Below, one piece after another: positions 14,521 to 22,450 of a stretch of 64,000 bases of DNA. The position numbers and the translations under genes are program-made. The notes beneath the pieces were generated by a model. It saw only the letters and a program-made list of their open reading frames with translations, did not search any database and was not told the origin of the DNA. The DNA is from an uncultured Desulfobacter sp. (GTDB lineage Bacteria; Desulfobacterota; Desulfobacteria; Desulfobacterales; Desulfobacteraceae). How positions within the stretch are numbered: the first letter of the stretch is position 1; each line of letters opens with the position of its first letter. The stretch spans positions 3,658,001 to 3,722,000 of the forward strand of contig NZ_OY762229.1 in assembly GCF_963665355.1 (NCBI RefSeq), in the 5' to 3' direction.

Positions 14521-17118
14521 ATGCGCAGGTTTATTTCTGTTTTCACGACATTTTTATTTTTAGTCTCTACGTCTGAATGTATGGCATATGACTGGGTGGT
14601 TTTACCTTCTGATTCAAAAGATAAAATCCATGGTGCTGTGGAAAAGGAGGTCGGCAAAAAGAAAAATTATGATTCCGGAAGCTTTAAGAGGGATGCCATC
14701 GAAAAGGCAGAGGAAGAAGTTTATCTGAAAAACAAGGAGATCAGTGATAACCTGATAACTCTCAGAAATAACTATAATCACTATAAAGACAGACGGGACG
14801 CGCAAAAAACCATTTGTGACAATCTAAAAAGCGTACTGGATAAAGAGGATGTAAAATATAAAACCGCCATTGACAGCGTTGAAAAACTTAAAGGGCAGCA
14901 AGAGGAATATATCAAGGAGATCTTTCTTCAAAAGGGTCATTTGGAAAACAGATTGTTAAACGAACCTGTGGGAGAAGTCGTCACCGCCACGCTCTACAGT
15001 ACCGGATGGAATAAGAAAAAATCCGATCTTGAAACCCAAGCGGATGCAGCGGCAGCGGAAACAGCCGTTGAAACCCTGATGACATATATTGAATCTTTTT
15101 CCACACAAAAAGAGGGCATACTTTCAAACGATGTTATTACCAGCCATAAATCCGGGAGGGCTGATGCCGTCAAAAAAATCCTGGAACATAAAATCGCAGC
15201 CGGAAAATATCTAAGGATAAAAAGCTTTAGAATTTATCCCCTTAAAGAAACGGTTCATCGCTCAAAGATGGATTCAATGAATTCTTCCTGTGAAACCACC
15301 ACAGTCTTGAATGAGTCGATGCTCCATGATTTTTTAAAAAAGAATAACATTGAACTGCCTGAAAATTTTAAAAAACGCATTCGTTTGAAGGTTACGGATT
15401 CACAAACCACCACCGAAAATGATCAAAAGAACACCCATAGCATCATTACCACTCAACAGGCTGTTATCAAAAGCAAGGAAGGCTGCCTTCAAAACGTTAT
15501 TGACAATATTGCCCTTCAGAATCGCGTGATAAAACAGAGCGAAGAAACCAGGAAAAGCCTGGCCCTGGAATTAAAAAACGCTCGGGATCATTTTAAACAA
15601 TGCCTGGGTGATTTGAGTATAGCTGAGCAGGCATATAACAGTGCCAAAAATAATTTAATATACTATACGTTTGAGTCCGGAAGAGAACAGTTGAAAAGAG
15701 ATAAATTGCCGCCTGAAATCGCTGCCGATGCTGTTCTTAGCACACTGAGCCGGGTCAAAGACTCCTCCCGTAAATTCTACTCGGATGTTTTTGAAGAGAC
15801 AAACATGGGCGTTTTGACAATTTCAGAGAAAGGTTCGAAAGAAGTACCTTTAAAAATTGAAAATTTTAAACTTGTTTACATATCAGAAAGCAGTACATCT
15901 GATGATATTGAGATCGGAGCTATTTTTGGGGTTAAAATGGGTAGTCTGCCTGTGGAGAAGGTCGGGGGGGTGCAGTCTTCCGGTTCCCGGATGCAGGCGG
16001 CTTCCCTGCCGCCGGCCAAAGGGTCCCTGGCTGTTGATGCTGTCCCAAAGGATGCGGATGTCAAGATTATGAATATCAAAGAAAAATACCAAAGGGGAAT
16101 GGAACTTGATCCGGGCAGCTACCATGTCCGGGTGGTGGCCCCGGGATATGATACCCAAAATCTTTGGATAGAGGTGGGTCAGGGTGAGGATAAGACCATA
16201 GCTGTGTCTTTGGAGAAGAGCCGAGGGGCGCAGATCGGCTCCCTGCCGCCGGAACCCGGAAGCCCTGAACCTGGAAGAAAGATCTGGACCGAACCGATTA
16301 CGGGCATGCAGTTTGTCTGGGTGCCCGGGGGGTGTTTTCAGATGGGGCAGACCCAGGAGGAAAAGGATTATCTGATCAAAGATGCGGGACAGGAAACCTA
16401 TGATAAGTATTATAAAGATGAATTGCCTCGCCACCCGGTTTGTGTGGACGGCTTTTGGGTGGGCAGAACTGAGGTGACGCTGGGGCAGTTTCGAAAATTT
16501 GTAAAAGCCCGGAGATACAAAACGGACGCGGAAAAGAAGGGGAACGCCTGGATTCTCAATAAATCCACGGGCTGGCAATGGAAAGAAACAGCGGGGCATA
16601 ACTGGATGGATCCGGGGTTCAATCAGACCGATACCCACCCGGTTGTCACTGTCTCCTGGAATGACGCCAAGGCTTTTGCAGGATGGCTGTCCCAGCGTTC
16701 AGGCCGAACCATAACCCTTCCCACGGAAGCCCAGTGGGAATATGCCGCCAGGGCCGGAACCACTTCCATGCGTTTCTGGGGTGACAACAATGCCTGTCTC
16801 TATGTCAATGCGGCTGATCAGACTGCGTTTCCAGGGGATTCCGGTCAAAAGTGGAGCAAGCGGTTTGAGTGCAATGACGATTATTTTTTTACAGCACCCG
16901 TGGGCAGTTTCCGGCCCAACGCCTTTGGTCTTTATGACATGCTGGGCAATGTCTGGGAGTGGTGTGAGGATGTGTATGATAAAAATGCATATGACAAACA
17001 TTTAAGGAATAATCCTGTAATTACCTCCGGGTCTTCCCGTCGCGTGGACCGTGGCGGCAGTTGGGGCCCTTTACCCCAGGTACGTTCGGGCGGCCTACCG
17101 GTGCAGGCGCTCGGCTGA
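14521..17118 (+). CDS. DGR target protein: exported coiled-coil/PEGA-like/FGE (C-type lectin) protein, frameshifted in VR
   Basis: Translation starts at 14521 after AAGGAGG with a signal peptide (FISVFTTFLFLVSTSECMA). Residues about 35-130 and 300-400 are rich in charged heptads (coiled coil). Residues about 500-570 resemble a PEGA domain (GSLAVDAVPKDADVKI). From about 595 an FGE-sulfatase/C-type-lectin domain follows: MQFVWVPGGCFQMG, VTVSWNDAKAFAGWL, LPTEAQWEYAARAG, FGLYDMLGNVWEW. The end lies in the DGR variable repeat. One extra base in CCCTTTACCCC, relative to the template, shifts the frame so the protein ends early at 17118. Without it the frame would continue through RSADGRGSL and FRLCFAPESGRQQ to a TAA at 17180-17182 (886 residues). 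A periplasmic or surface ligand-binding role is likely. Confidence 0.88.
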   Translation: MRRFISVFTTFLFLVSTSECMAYDWVVLPSDSKDKIHGAVEKEVGKKKNYDSGSFKRDAIEKAEEEVYLKNKEISDNLITLRNNYNHYKDRRDAQKTICDNLKSVLDKEDVKYKTAIDSVEKLKGQQEEYIKEIFLQKGHLENRLLNEPVGEVVTATLYSTGWNKKKSDLETQADAAAAETAVETLMTYIESFSTQKEGILSNDVITSHKSGRADAVKKILEHKIAAGKYLRIKSFRIYPLKETVHRSKMDSMNSSCETTTVLNESMLHDFLKKNNIELPENFKKRIRLKVTDSQTTTENDQKNTHSIITTQQAVIKSKEGCLQNVIDNIALQNRVIKQSEETRKSLALELKNARDHFKQCLGDLSIAEQAYNSAKNNLIYYTFESGREQLKRDKLPPEIAADAVLSTLSRVKDSSRKFYSDVFEETNMGVLTISEKGSKEVPLKIENFKLVYISESSTSDDIEIGAIFGVKMGSLPVEKVGGVQSSGSRMQAASLPPAKGSLAVDAVPKDADVKIMNIKEKYQRGMELDPGSYHVRVVAPGYDTQNLWIEVGQGEDKTIAVSLEKSRGAQIGSLPPEPGSPEPGRKIWTEPITGMQFVWVPGGCFQMGQTQEEKDYLIKDAGQETYDKYYKDELPRHPVCVDGFWVGRTEVTLGQFRKFVKARRYKTDAEKKGNAWILNKSTGWQWKETAGHNWMDPGFNQTDTHPVVTVSWNDAKAFAGWLSQRSGRTITLPTEAQWEYAARAGTTSMRFWGDNNACLYVNAADQTAFPGDSGQKWSKRFECNDDYFFTAPVGSFRPNAFGLYDMLGNVWEWCEDVYDKNAYDKHLRNNPVITSGSSRRVDRGGSWGPLPQVRSGGLPVQALG

Positions 17119-17160
17119 TGGCCGTGGCAGTCTTGTGTGTTTTCGTCTCTGCTTTGCCCC
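17043..17160 (+). repeat. DGR variable repeat (VR)
   Basis: 118 bases at the end of the target gene align with the TR at 18801-18917 (117 bases). By hand I count 19 substitutions at TR adenines, one non-adenine change (G to T near the 3' end) and one inserted base. All 11 AAY codons of TR are altered, giving D, G, P, Y, Y, Y, C, R, G, G and L in the repaired frame. The 3' part (TTTTCGTCTCTGCTTTGCCCC) is unchanged, as expected for an initiation-of-homing segment. Confidence 0.93.
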
Positions 17161-17198
17161 CGAGTCCGGCAGGCAACAGTAAGAGCTGTAAAGCAGCA

Positions 17199-17273
17199 GG
17201 GCCTTCGGACTGACAGGGGCGCACGGCCAGAGGGCAATAGCCCCGGCCGTGCCGCCTGTCAGTCCGAAGGCCC
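17199..17273 (+). other. Long composite hairpin just downstream of VR (IMH-associated cruciform)
   Basis: GGGCCTTCGGACTGACAGG (17199-17217) pairs perfectly over 19 bases with 17255-17273. Inside, GCACGGCC pairs with GGCCGTGC, capped by GGGCAATAGCCC. It begins 17 bases after the repaired target stop. DGRs often carry a hairpin just after the homing site that increases retrohoming. It could also end transcription, though no T-tract follows. Confidence 0.8.
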
Positions 17274-17299
17274 CGGCGTTAAGGGATAATGAACATCCA

Positions 17300-17776
17300 A
17301 TGAAATTTAAAATTTTTACCTATCCGGTACCTCCGCCGGAAGATCCGGCAGAGCTGAATTCCTTTTTGTCTTCGGTCAGGGTGCTGTCCGTAAGCCAGTA
17401 CAAGTGCCGGTCGGGCAGTTCTTCCTGTCTGGTTTTTGTTGTGGAGTATCTTGAGGGAAAACCCGCCGGGCAAAAAGGGAAGCCTCAACCCCGGGTAGAC
17501 TATCGGGAAACCCTGTCCGATGGGGATTTTACTCTTTTTTCCCGGCTTCGGGATCTGCGGAAAACCATTGCGGAAAAAGAAGGTGTGCCGGTATATGCCG
17601 TGTTCACCAATGCCCAGCTCTCAGGTATAGTTGAAAAAAGGATAAATGATATGCCGGGCCTGCTGGCCCTTGAAGGCGTGGGCCAGGCCAAAGCGGATAA
17701 GTACGGTCAGGATTTTATCCGGTTGTGCAGGGAAATTTTTCCGGCTCCTGATCCGGGCGGAAGCGCTGCGCCATGA
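17300..17776 (+). CDS. DGR accessory protein with HRDC domain
   Basis: A 158-residue protein. Its C-terminal 70 residues form an HRDC domain: RLRDLRKTIAEKEGVPVYAV, FTNAQLSGI, and MPGLLALEGVGQAKADKYG. This matches the nucleic-acid-binding domain of RecQ helicases and RNase D. HRDC proteins are a known alternative to Avd as accessory factors in some DGRs. The N-terminal half (residues 1-80) has no recognised fold. I chose the ATG at 17300; the longer frame would begin inside the hairpin. Its stop overlaps the RT start (ATGA), implying coupled translation. Confidence 0.85.
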   Translation: MKFKIFTYPVPPPEDPAELNSFLSSVRVLSVSQYKCRSGSSSCLVFVVEYLEGKPAGQKGKPQPRVDYRETLSDGDFTLFSRLRDLRKTIAEKEGVPVYAVFTNAQLSGIVEKRINDMPGLLALEGVGQAKADKYGQDFIRLCREIFPAPDPGGSAAP

Positions 17777-18771
17777 ACCAAAGCGCATGTGCCATGGAAG
17801 CTGTCCTTGAATGGGACAATCTGATGAACGCCTTCCACAACGCAGCCAAAGGCAAAGCCGACAGAAAAGAGGTGATTGCCTTTCGGAAAAATCTGGACCG
17901 CAATATTTTTGCTCTGCAGAAGGATCTGGAAAATCTCACCATGGCATTCGGCAGGTATAGCTTTTTCAGGATACATGACCCCAAAACACGGGATATCTGT
18001 GCGGCTGCTTTCAGGGAGCGGGTTGCCCACCATGCGTTGATCAATGTCTGCGGTCCTGTTCTGGACCACTGTCAGATTCGTCACTCCTATGCCTGCCGGA
18101 AAGGAAAGGGCCAGCACAGGGCTCTGAAAACAGCATCCCAGTGGGCCTGCCATCATGAATTCTTTCTGAAAATGGACGTGGCCCGGTTTTTCGATACTGT
18201 TGATCATGCTGTTCTGAAAAAAATGCTTGCCGGAAAAATCAGGGATGCCAAGGCGAGAGCATTATTCTCAAAAATTATAGATTCATATGAATCTGTGCCG
18301 GGAAAAGGTTTGCCTCTGGGAAATCTTACCAGCCAGTATTTTGCCAATTTTTACCTGACCGGGTTTGATCATTGGATCATCCAGTCGACCGGAGCGGGAA
18401 GATATCTAAGATATATGGATGACATGGTTGTTTTTGCAGATCGTCTGGATCTTAAAAAGCTTAGCAATGAAATTGAATATTACCTTGATGCCAATCTCAA
18501 ATTACGCTTGAAACCAAACCACCAGATTAATCGGACGGAAAACGGCCTGGGGTTTTTAGGGGCCGTGGTTTATCCCGGCCGGTTAAGGTTGAGCCAGGCA
18601 GCCAAAAGGCGGGTCAGCCGTAAATTCAAGGCCAGGGAAACGGCTTTTCAAAAAGAGATCATTTCCGAAAAAGACCTGGCCCATGGCGTTCAGTCTTTGT
18701 GGGCCGGGCTCTGCCACACCCAAAGCCGTGGATGGCGGAAAAATCTGGCCGTGAAAAGCAGAATAGCATGA
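17773..18771 (+). CDS. DGR reverse transcriptase
   Basis: A 332-residue group II-intron-like RT without maturase or endonuclease domain. Motif 3 reads FLKMDVARFFDTVDH (Asp135). Motif 4 is LPLGNLTSQYFANFYL, the LGxxxSQ form diagnostic of DGR RTs. The catalytic YMDD is at residues 214-217, and a thumb-like basic region follows. It copies TR RNA into cDNA with errors at adenines, and the cDNA replaces VR. It lies directly between the HRDC gene and TR, the usual order. The ATG at 17773 overlaps the preceding stop. Confidence 0.95.
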   Translation: MNQSACAMEAVLEWDNLMNAFHNAAKGKADRKEVIAFRKNLDRNIFALQKDLENLTMAFGRYSFFRIHDPKTRDICAAAFRERVAHHALINVCGPVLDHCQIRHSYACRKGKGQHRALKTASQWACHHEFFLKMDVARFFDTVDHAVLKKMLAGKIRDAKARALFSKIIDSYESVPGKGLPLGNLTSQYFANFYLTGFDHWIIQSTGAGRYLRYMDDMVVFADRLDLKKLSNEIEYYLDANLKLRLKPNHQINRTENGLGFLGAVVYPGRLRLSQAAKRRVSRKFKARETAFQKEIISEKDLAHGVQSLWAGLCHTQSRGWRKNLAVKSRIA

Positions 18772-18800
18772 ACCAAGGGATATACCAGGCAAACCCTTCA

Positions 18801-18917
18801 CGTGAACCGTGGCGGCAGTTGGAACAATAACCCCAGGAACGTTCGGGCGGCCAACCGGAACAGGAACTCGGCTGATAACCGTAACAGTAATATGGGTTTT
18901 CGTCTCTGCTTTGCCCC
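18801..18917 (+). repeat. DGR template repeat (TR)
   Basis: A non-coding template 29 bases after the RT stop. It is rich in AAC/AAT codons when read in the target frame (11 AAY codons), the usual way DGRs place mutable adenines. Homology to VR starts at CGTG and continues past 18917 with a few differences into CCCGGCA. A short hairpin (TTTCCC...GGGAAA) follows at about 18955. It has no extra T, so retrohoming from it would restore the target reading frame. Confidence 0.93.
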
Positions 18918-19130
18918 GAGCCCGGCAAAGTCTGCCGGACAGCGTATATTCCTGTTTCCCTGGAAAGGGAACAAAGAGGGCGGGTTAAGATCCGGAACAA
19001 AATAGAGTTCTTGGCGATTACGGACTTGATGTTTCGGATTCTTTCCCGCCTATTTGGGTGACACAAGGAAGGAAAATAAATGATTATCAACCTGAAGGGG
19101 CAGTAAAGCATAAAATGCCCAGGGGGTGGC

Positions 19131-19300
19131 TCGCTATCGCTATCGGGATCGCTATCGAAAAATGATCCTGAAATCGATTTCGATTTCGACTTAAATGTCC
19201 AGCCTTAAAATCACAGCAGAGTTTCAGTGCTGTGCACTGGAATATTTTCGATAGCGATAGCGATCCCGATAGCGATAACGATGCGGGGTGGAAAATTTGA
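19131..19300. repeat. GATAGC-type repeat element flanking the DGR, right copy
   Basis: Same design and orientation as the element at 14181-14354: CTATCG arm (19131-19158), GATTTCGATTTCGA centre, GTTTCAGTGC..GCACTGGAA hairpin, CGATAG arm (19248-19282) and GCGGGGTGGAAAATTTGA tail. The two copies bracket the DGR cassette about 4.95 kb apart. Confidence 0.75.
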
Positions 19301-19499
19301 AAGGCGGTCGAGAATATTGGAGATTGATTTCTCTGATTAGGAAGGAGAAATAGGGTTGAAAAGAAGGCTGGCTTTCTATACGTCCTATACAGCTCCCCCC
19401 AAAAAAAATGTTTATTCAAACCAGGATCGTTTAACGTTTGATATGGATTGTTACCGATGAAATCGACAGTTTTGGGTGTTCTGTCTCAAAATCACCACC

Positions 19500-19528
19500 T
19501 TGACGATACGTACGCCATGGCGTACTAT
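19500..19528 (+). promoter_or_regulatory. Promoter and palindromic operator of the toxin-antitoxin operon
   Basis: TTGACG and TACTAT are 17 bases apart. Between and overlapping them lies the perfect 16-bp palindrome GTACGCCATGGCGTAC (19510-19525). This is the expected place for autorepression by the YefM-like antitoxin alone or with toxin. Confidence 0.65.
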
Positions 19529-19557
19529 TATATAAATTAAGATTCAAGGAGGTACTC

Positions 19558-19800
19558 ATGACAATATTATCCGCTACAGAGGCCCGTTCCAATCTTTACA
19601 GGCTTATTGACCAGACATTATCATCCCATGAACCAATTATTATCACAGGAAAGAGAGGAAATGCGGTCCTTCTTTCTGAAGAAGACTGGAAATCAATTCA
19701 AGAAACAATGTTCTTACTAAATATTCCTGGAATGCGCGAATCTATACAGGAAGGACTGTCAACGCCAGTGGAAGAATGCAGCGAGGATCTTGACTGGTGA
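19558..19800 (+). CDS. yefM: Antitoxin, Phd/YefM family
   Basis: An 80-residue protein with the YefM N-terminal DNA-binding fold: ILSATEARSNLYRLIDQ, then EPIIITGKRGNAVLLSEEDW. The short acidic C-terminus (EECSEDLDW) is the part that would wrap the toxin. A strong AAGGAGG ribosome site precedes the ATG. Its stop overlaps the toxin start. It should neutralise the toxin and repress the operon at the palindrome upstream. Confidence 0.9.
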   Translation: MTILSATEARSNLYRLIDQTLSSHEPIIITGKRGNAVLLSEEDWKSIQETMFLLNIPGMRESIQEGLSTPVEECSEDLDW

Positions 19801-20060
19801 TGTGGAAGGTTGTTTACACAAAGCAAGCACAGAAGGATGCGAAGAAACTTTCTTCATCAGGGTTAAAGTTAAAAGCAAAGGGAATCATAGAGATTTTAAA
19901 GGAAAATCCATATCAAACTCCACCGCCTTATGAACGCCTCATAGGTGATCTATCTGGTGCATATTCAAGAAGACTAAATATTCAGCATAGAATCGTTTAT
20001 CAAATCATAGATGCTGATAAAATTGTGAAAGTCCTTCGTATGTGGACACATTATGAATGA
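19797..20060 (+). CDS. yoeB: Toxin, YoeB/Txe family ribosome-dependent mRNA endonuclease
   Basis: An 87-residue RelE-fold toxin with WKVVYTKQAQKDAKKL at the start, PPPYERLIGDLSGAYSRRL in the middle and HRIVYQI...MWTHYE at the end. YoeB proteins cut mRNA in the ribosomal A site, using conserved Glu, Arg and a C-terminal His-Tyr; here E (in PPYERL), R (in YSRRL and QHRIVY) and the H-Y pair are present, so it looks intact. The start overlaps the antitoxin stop. Confidence 0.9.
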   Translation: MMWKVVYTKQAQKDAKKLSSSGLKLKAKGIIEILKENPYQTPPPYERLIGDLSGAYSRRLNIQHRIVYQIIDADKIVKVLRMWTHYE

Positions 20061-20081
20061 CAGAACAAATTTATCTTTTGG

Positions 20082-20110
20082 TTGACAAGAAATACCATTC
20101 TATCTTAATT
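20082..20110 (+). promoter_or_regulatory. Candidate sigma-70 promoter of the acyl cluster
   Basis: TTGACA and TTAATT are separated by 17 bases, about 130 bases before the first gene of the cluster. The -35 is perfect and the -10 is weak. Confidence 0.35.
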
Positions 20111-20238
20111 TCCGTAAATTATGCGTTTATTCAAAATTTGTTCAATTTTCAATGCCTCTTATGGGCGTGTATTATATATGGATACAGTGATCAATACCGA
20201 TATCTGCCCAAACACCACTTTTTTATCCCTGATGAACA

Positions 20239-20670
20239 ATGAAAATTAAAGACGTTCCCCAACATCCCGGAATTCTGGAAGACTATGGCCATGAGGTGTG
20301 CTATGCCGTTGATGCCGAAGGCAACTATAATCTTGTGCCCAGTATCGGCTGGATGCCCAAAAATATTGCCAACGAACAGGCATGGGAAGTGATTGAGGCC
20401 AATATCAGCCGGGCGGCTGAAAGTATCCTCAGGGGAAACTTGAGCCCCCTTGGGTATTATATGGCCTGCCATCAGATGGATATCAGGCTTTTGGCCAAAT
20501 ATATGGGGCTTTATGGCTGGCAGGTGAAACGCCACCTGAAACCCAAGGTGTTCAGTTCTCTTAAGCCCAGCCTTCTGGAAAAATATGCCGGTTTATTTAA
20601 AGTCCCGGTGGATGACATGACAACACTTGCGGATAAATTGGCCTTGGGCCGCCCAGAAACAGATAAATGA
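20239..20670 (+). CDS. HTH-like protein, first gene of the acyl/BtrH cluster
   Basis: A 143-residue cytoplasmic protein. Residues about 67-130 read like an XRE-type helix-turn-helix domain (LGYYMACHQMDIRLLAKYMG, then LKPSLLEKYAGLFKVPVDDM). The N-terminal 60 residues (HPGILEDYGHEVCYAVDAEG) are not recognised. It overlaps the BtrH-like gene by four bases (ATGA), so it belongs to that operon. It may be a pathway regulator or a substrate-recognition protein; I cannot decide. No strong ribosome site is seen before the ATG. Confidence 0.7.
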   Translation: MKIKDVPQHPGILEDYGHEVCYAVDAEGNYNLVPSIGWMPKNIANEQAWEVIEANISRAAESILRGNLSPLGYYMACHQMDIRLLAKYMGLYGWQVKRHLKPKVFSSLKPSLLEKYAGLFKVPVDDMTTLADKLALGRPETDK

Positions 20671-21680
20671 GAATAGATTTTCAACATGTCCAGTCCGCGC
20701 ACTGTGAGTGCGGGGTGACCTCCAACCTGATCAACCATGCCTTTAACAATCGTGAACGCCGGATCACCGAAGCACTTTCCTTTGGCATCGGCCAGGGGAT
20801 CTTTTTCGGATACCTGCCTTTTATCAAGGTCAACGAACTTCCTTTGACCACCTTCCGGTGCCCGGTGGGAAAAATATTCAAAGGGGTGACCGGTTCCCTG
20901 GGCATTAAAGTCAAATGGAAGAAGTTCCACAGTGTTGCCAAGGCCATGGATGCCCTGGACCGTGAGCTTGACATGGGCCATCCCGTGGGCTGCCGCACCG
21001 GCGGATACTGGCTGCCCTATTTCCCGCCGGCCTTAAGGTTCCACTTTAACATGCATAATCTTGTGGTGATCGGCAAACAGGGGGATAACTATATTATCAG
21101 CGATCCTGTCTTTCCCGAGGTGGTGGAGTGTCCGGCCAAGGATCTGGCCCTGGCAAGATTCGCCCGGGGGGCACTGGCACCCAAGGGCAGTATGTACCGG
21201 ATTACCGGCGTGCCCGACTCCCTGGATTTCAGGCCCGCCGTGGTTTCAGGGATCAAGGGCGCTGCTAAAAACATGGTGAAAACCCCTGTCCCTTTTCTGG
21301 GCGCCAGAGGGATTCGTCTTTTAAGCAGGTGTGTGGATGGCTGGCGTAAAAAATTTGACACCCATAAAACAACCCTTCTGCTTGGCCAGCTCATACGCAT
21401 GCAGGAGGAGATCGGCACCGGGGGCGGCGGGTTCCGGTTCATGTATTCGGCATTCCTCCAGGAAGCATCAAAACTGTTAGAAGATAAACGGCTGCTTTCA
21501 GTTTCCGAGCAGTTGACCGAATCCGGGGACACCTGGCGCAAATTTGCCGTGCAGGCGGCACGGTATTGCAAAGGCCGGGCCACCGGTGATGACTCTTTTG
21601 AAGTGATGTGCAGCCTGCTTAACACCTGCGCCGATATCGAAACCAACGCTTTCGGGGAGCTGCTGGATATTGTCGGCTGA
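20667..21680 (+). CDS. BtrH N-terminal-domain protein (putative acyl-ACP-dependent acyltransferase)
   Basis: A 337-residue protein. The N-terminus (HVQSAHCECGVTSNLINH) and GIGQGIFFGY match the BtrH_N domain, and residues 100-180 carry the NMHNLVVIG and YIISDPVF segments typical of this cysteine-protease-like fold. In butirosin biosynthesis BtrH transfers an acyl group from the carrier protein BtrI to the antibiotic core. The cysteine in HCECG is the likely nucleophile. A C-terminal helical region of about 120 residues follows, as in BtrH-plus-DUF4872 proteins. The partner carrier protein is encoded downstream. The product acylated here is unknown. Confidence 0.75.
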   Translation: MRIDFQHVQSAHCECGVTSNLINHAFNNRERRITEALSFGIGQGIFFGYLPFIKVNELPLTTFRCPVGKIFKGVTGSLGIKVKWKKFHSVAKAMDALDRELDMGHPVGCRTGGYWLPYFPPALRFHFNMHNLVVIGKQGDNYIISDPVFPEVVECPAKDLALARFARGALAPKGSMYRITGVPDSLDFRPAVVSGIKGAAKNMVKTPVPFLGARGIRLLSRCVDGWRKKFDTHKTTLLLGQLIRMQEEIGTGGGGFRFMYSAFLQEASKLLEDKRLLSVSEQLTESGDTWRKFAVQAARYCKGRATGDDSFEVMCSLLNTCADIETNAFGELLDIVG

Positions 21681-22449
21681 TCAATTTCCACCTGGCCCAC
21701 CAGACACCCCGGCCCTTGAGGTGATCCACTTGGGCAAACGGTATAAAGGCGTTTCAACCGATGTTCTTGCCGATCTTACCTTCAGCGTTGAAAAAGGCGA
21801 GATCTTCGGGCTCTTAGGTCCCAATGGTGCCGGGAAAACCACCACCATTTCAATTCTGGCCACCCTGATAAAACCCAGCCGGGGCAGGGTGGTGATATCC
21901 GGGGTTGATGCCCTGAAGCATCCTGTCAAGGCCCGGCGGCTCATCAGTCTCATCCCCCAGGAAATTGCCCTTTTCCCCACATTGACAGGCCTGGAAAATA
22001 TGAACTATTTTGGCACCTTGTATGGGCTTAAAAAAAAAGAGCTGGCTTCCAAAATTCCCGAGGTGCTGGATCTGTTTGAGCTTCATGGGTTTGCCAACCG
22101 CCTGGTTCAGCGGTGTTCCGGCGGCATCCAGCGCCGGTTTAATATTGCCTGCGGCATTTTGCATGACCCGGCACTGATACTTCTGGATGAACCGGCTGTG
22201 GGCATGGATATCCACTCCCGCAATGCCATGCTGGCCCAGATTCAGCAGTTAAGCCGGAAGGGCAGCAGTCTGATCTATACGACCCATTACATGGAAGAGG
22301 CCCAGAAAATATGTTCCCGGGTGCTGATCATGGATAAAGGCGTCACCCTTGCCGAAGGATGCCCCCATGACCTGGTGAAAGGAAATGACAAATGCCGTAA
22401 TCTGGACGAGTTGTTTTTAACTGTCACGGAAAAAGGGGCAGACTGCTGA
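21670..22449 (+). CDS. ABC-2 type exporter, ATP-binding protein
   Basis: A 259-residue ATPase of the drug/polysaccharide-export class. Walker A is GPNGAGKTT, the signature reads CSGGIQRRF (Cys for Leu at the first position), Walker B is LILLDEP and the H-loop is YTTHYMEEA. It starts with TTG at 21670, overlapping the BtrH-like gene, with GGGGAG about 10 bases upstream. A GTG at 21721 is the alternative start. It pairs with the permease that follows and probably exports the cluster product. Confidence 0.87.
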   Translation: MSADQFPPGPPDTPALEVIHLGKRYKGVSTDVLADLTFSVEKGEIFGLLGPNGAGKTTTISILATLIKPSRGRVVISGVDALKHPVKARRLISLIPQEIALFPTLTGLENMNYFGTLYGLKKKELASKIPEVLDLFELHGFANRLVQRCSGGIQRRFNIACGILHDPALILLDEPAVGMDIHSRNAMLAQIQQLSRKGSSLIYTTHYMEEAQKICSRVLIMDKGVTLAEGCPHDLVKGNDKCRNLDELFLTVTEKGADC

Positions 22450-22450
22450 T

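Noticed and set aside
15883-16638. 251-residue minus-strand ORF within the DGR target
   Set aside because: Antisense to a clear FGE-domain coding region.
17249-17299. Upstream start for the HRDC gene
   Set aside because: It would begin inside the long hairpin; the ATG at 17300 fits the protein better.
18802-19005. ORF across TR (NRGGSWNNNPRN...)
   Set aside because: It is the template repeat read in the target frame; no independent start signal, and TR is non-coding in DGRs.
20057-20242. 61-residue ORF overlapping the YoeB stop
   Set aside because: AT-rich, no ribosome site, no family pattern; the region more likely holds the promoter of the next operon.
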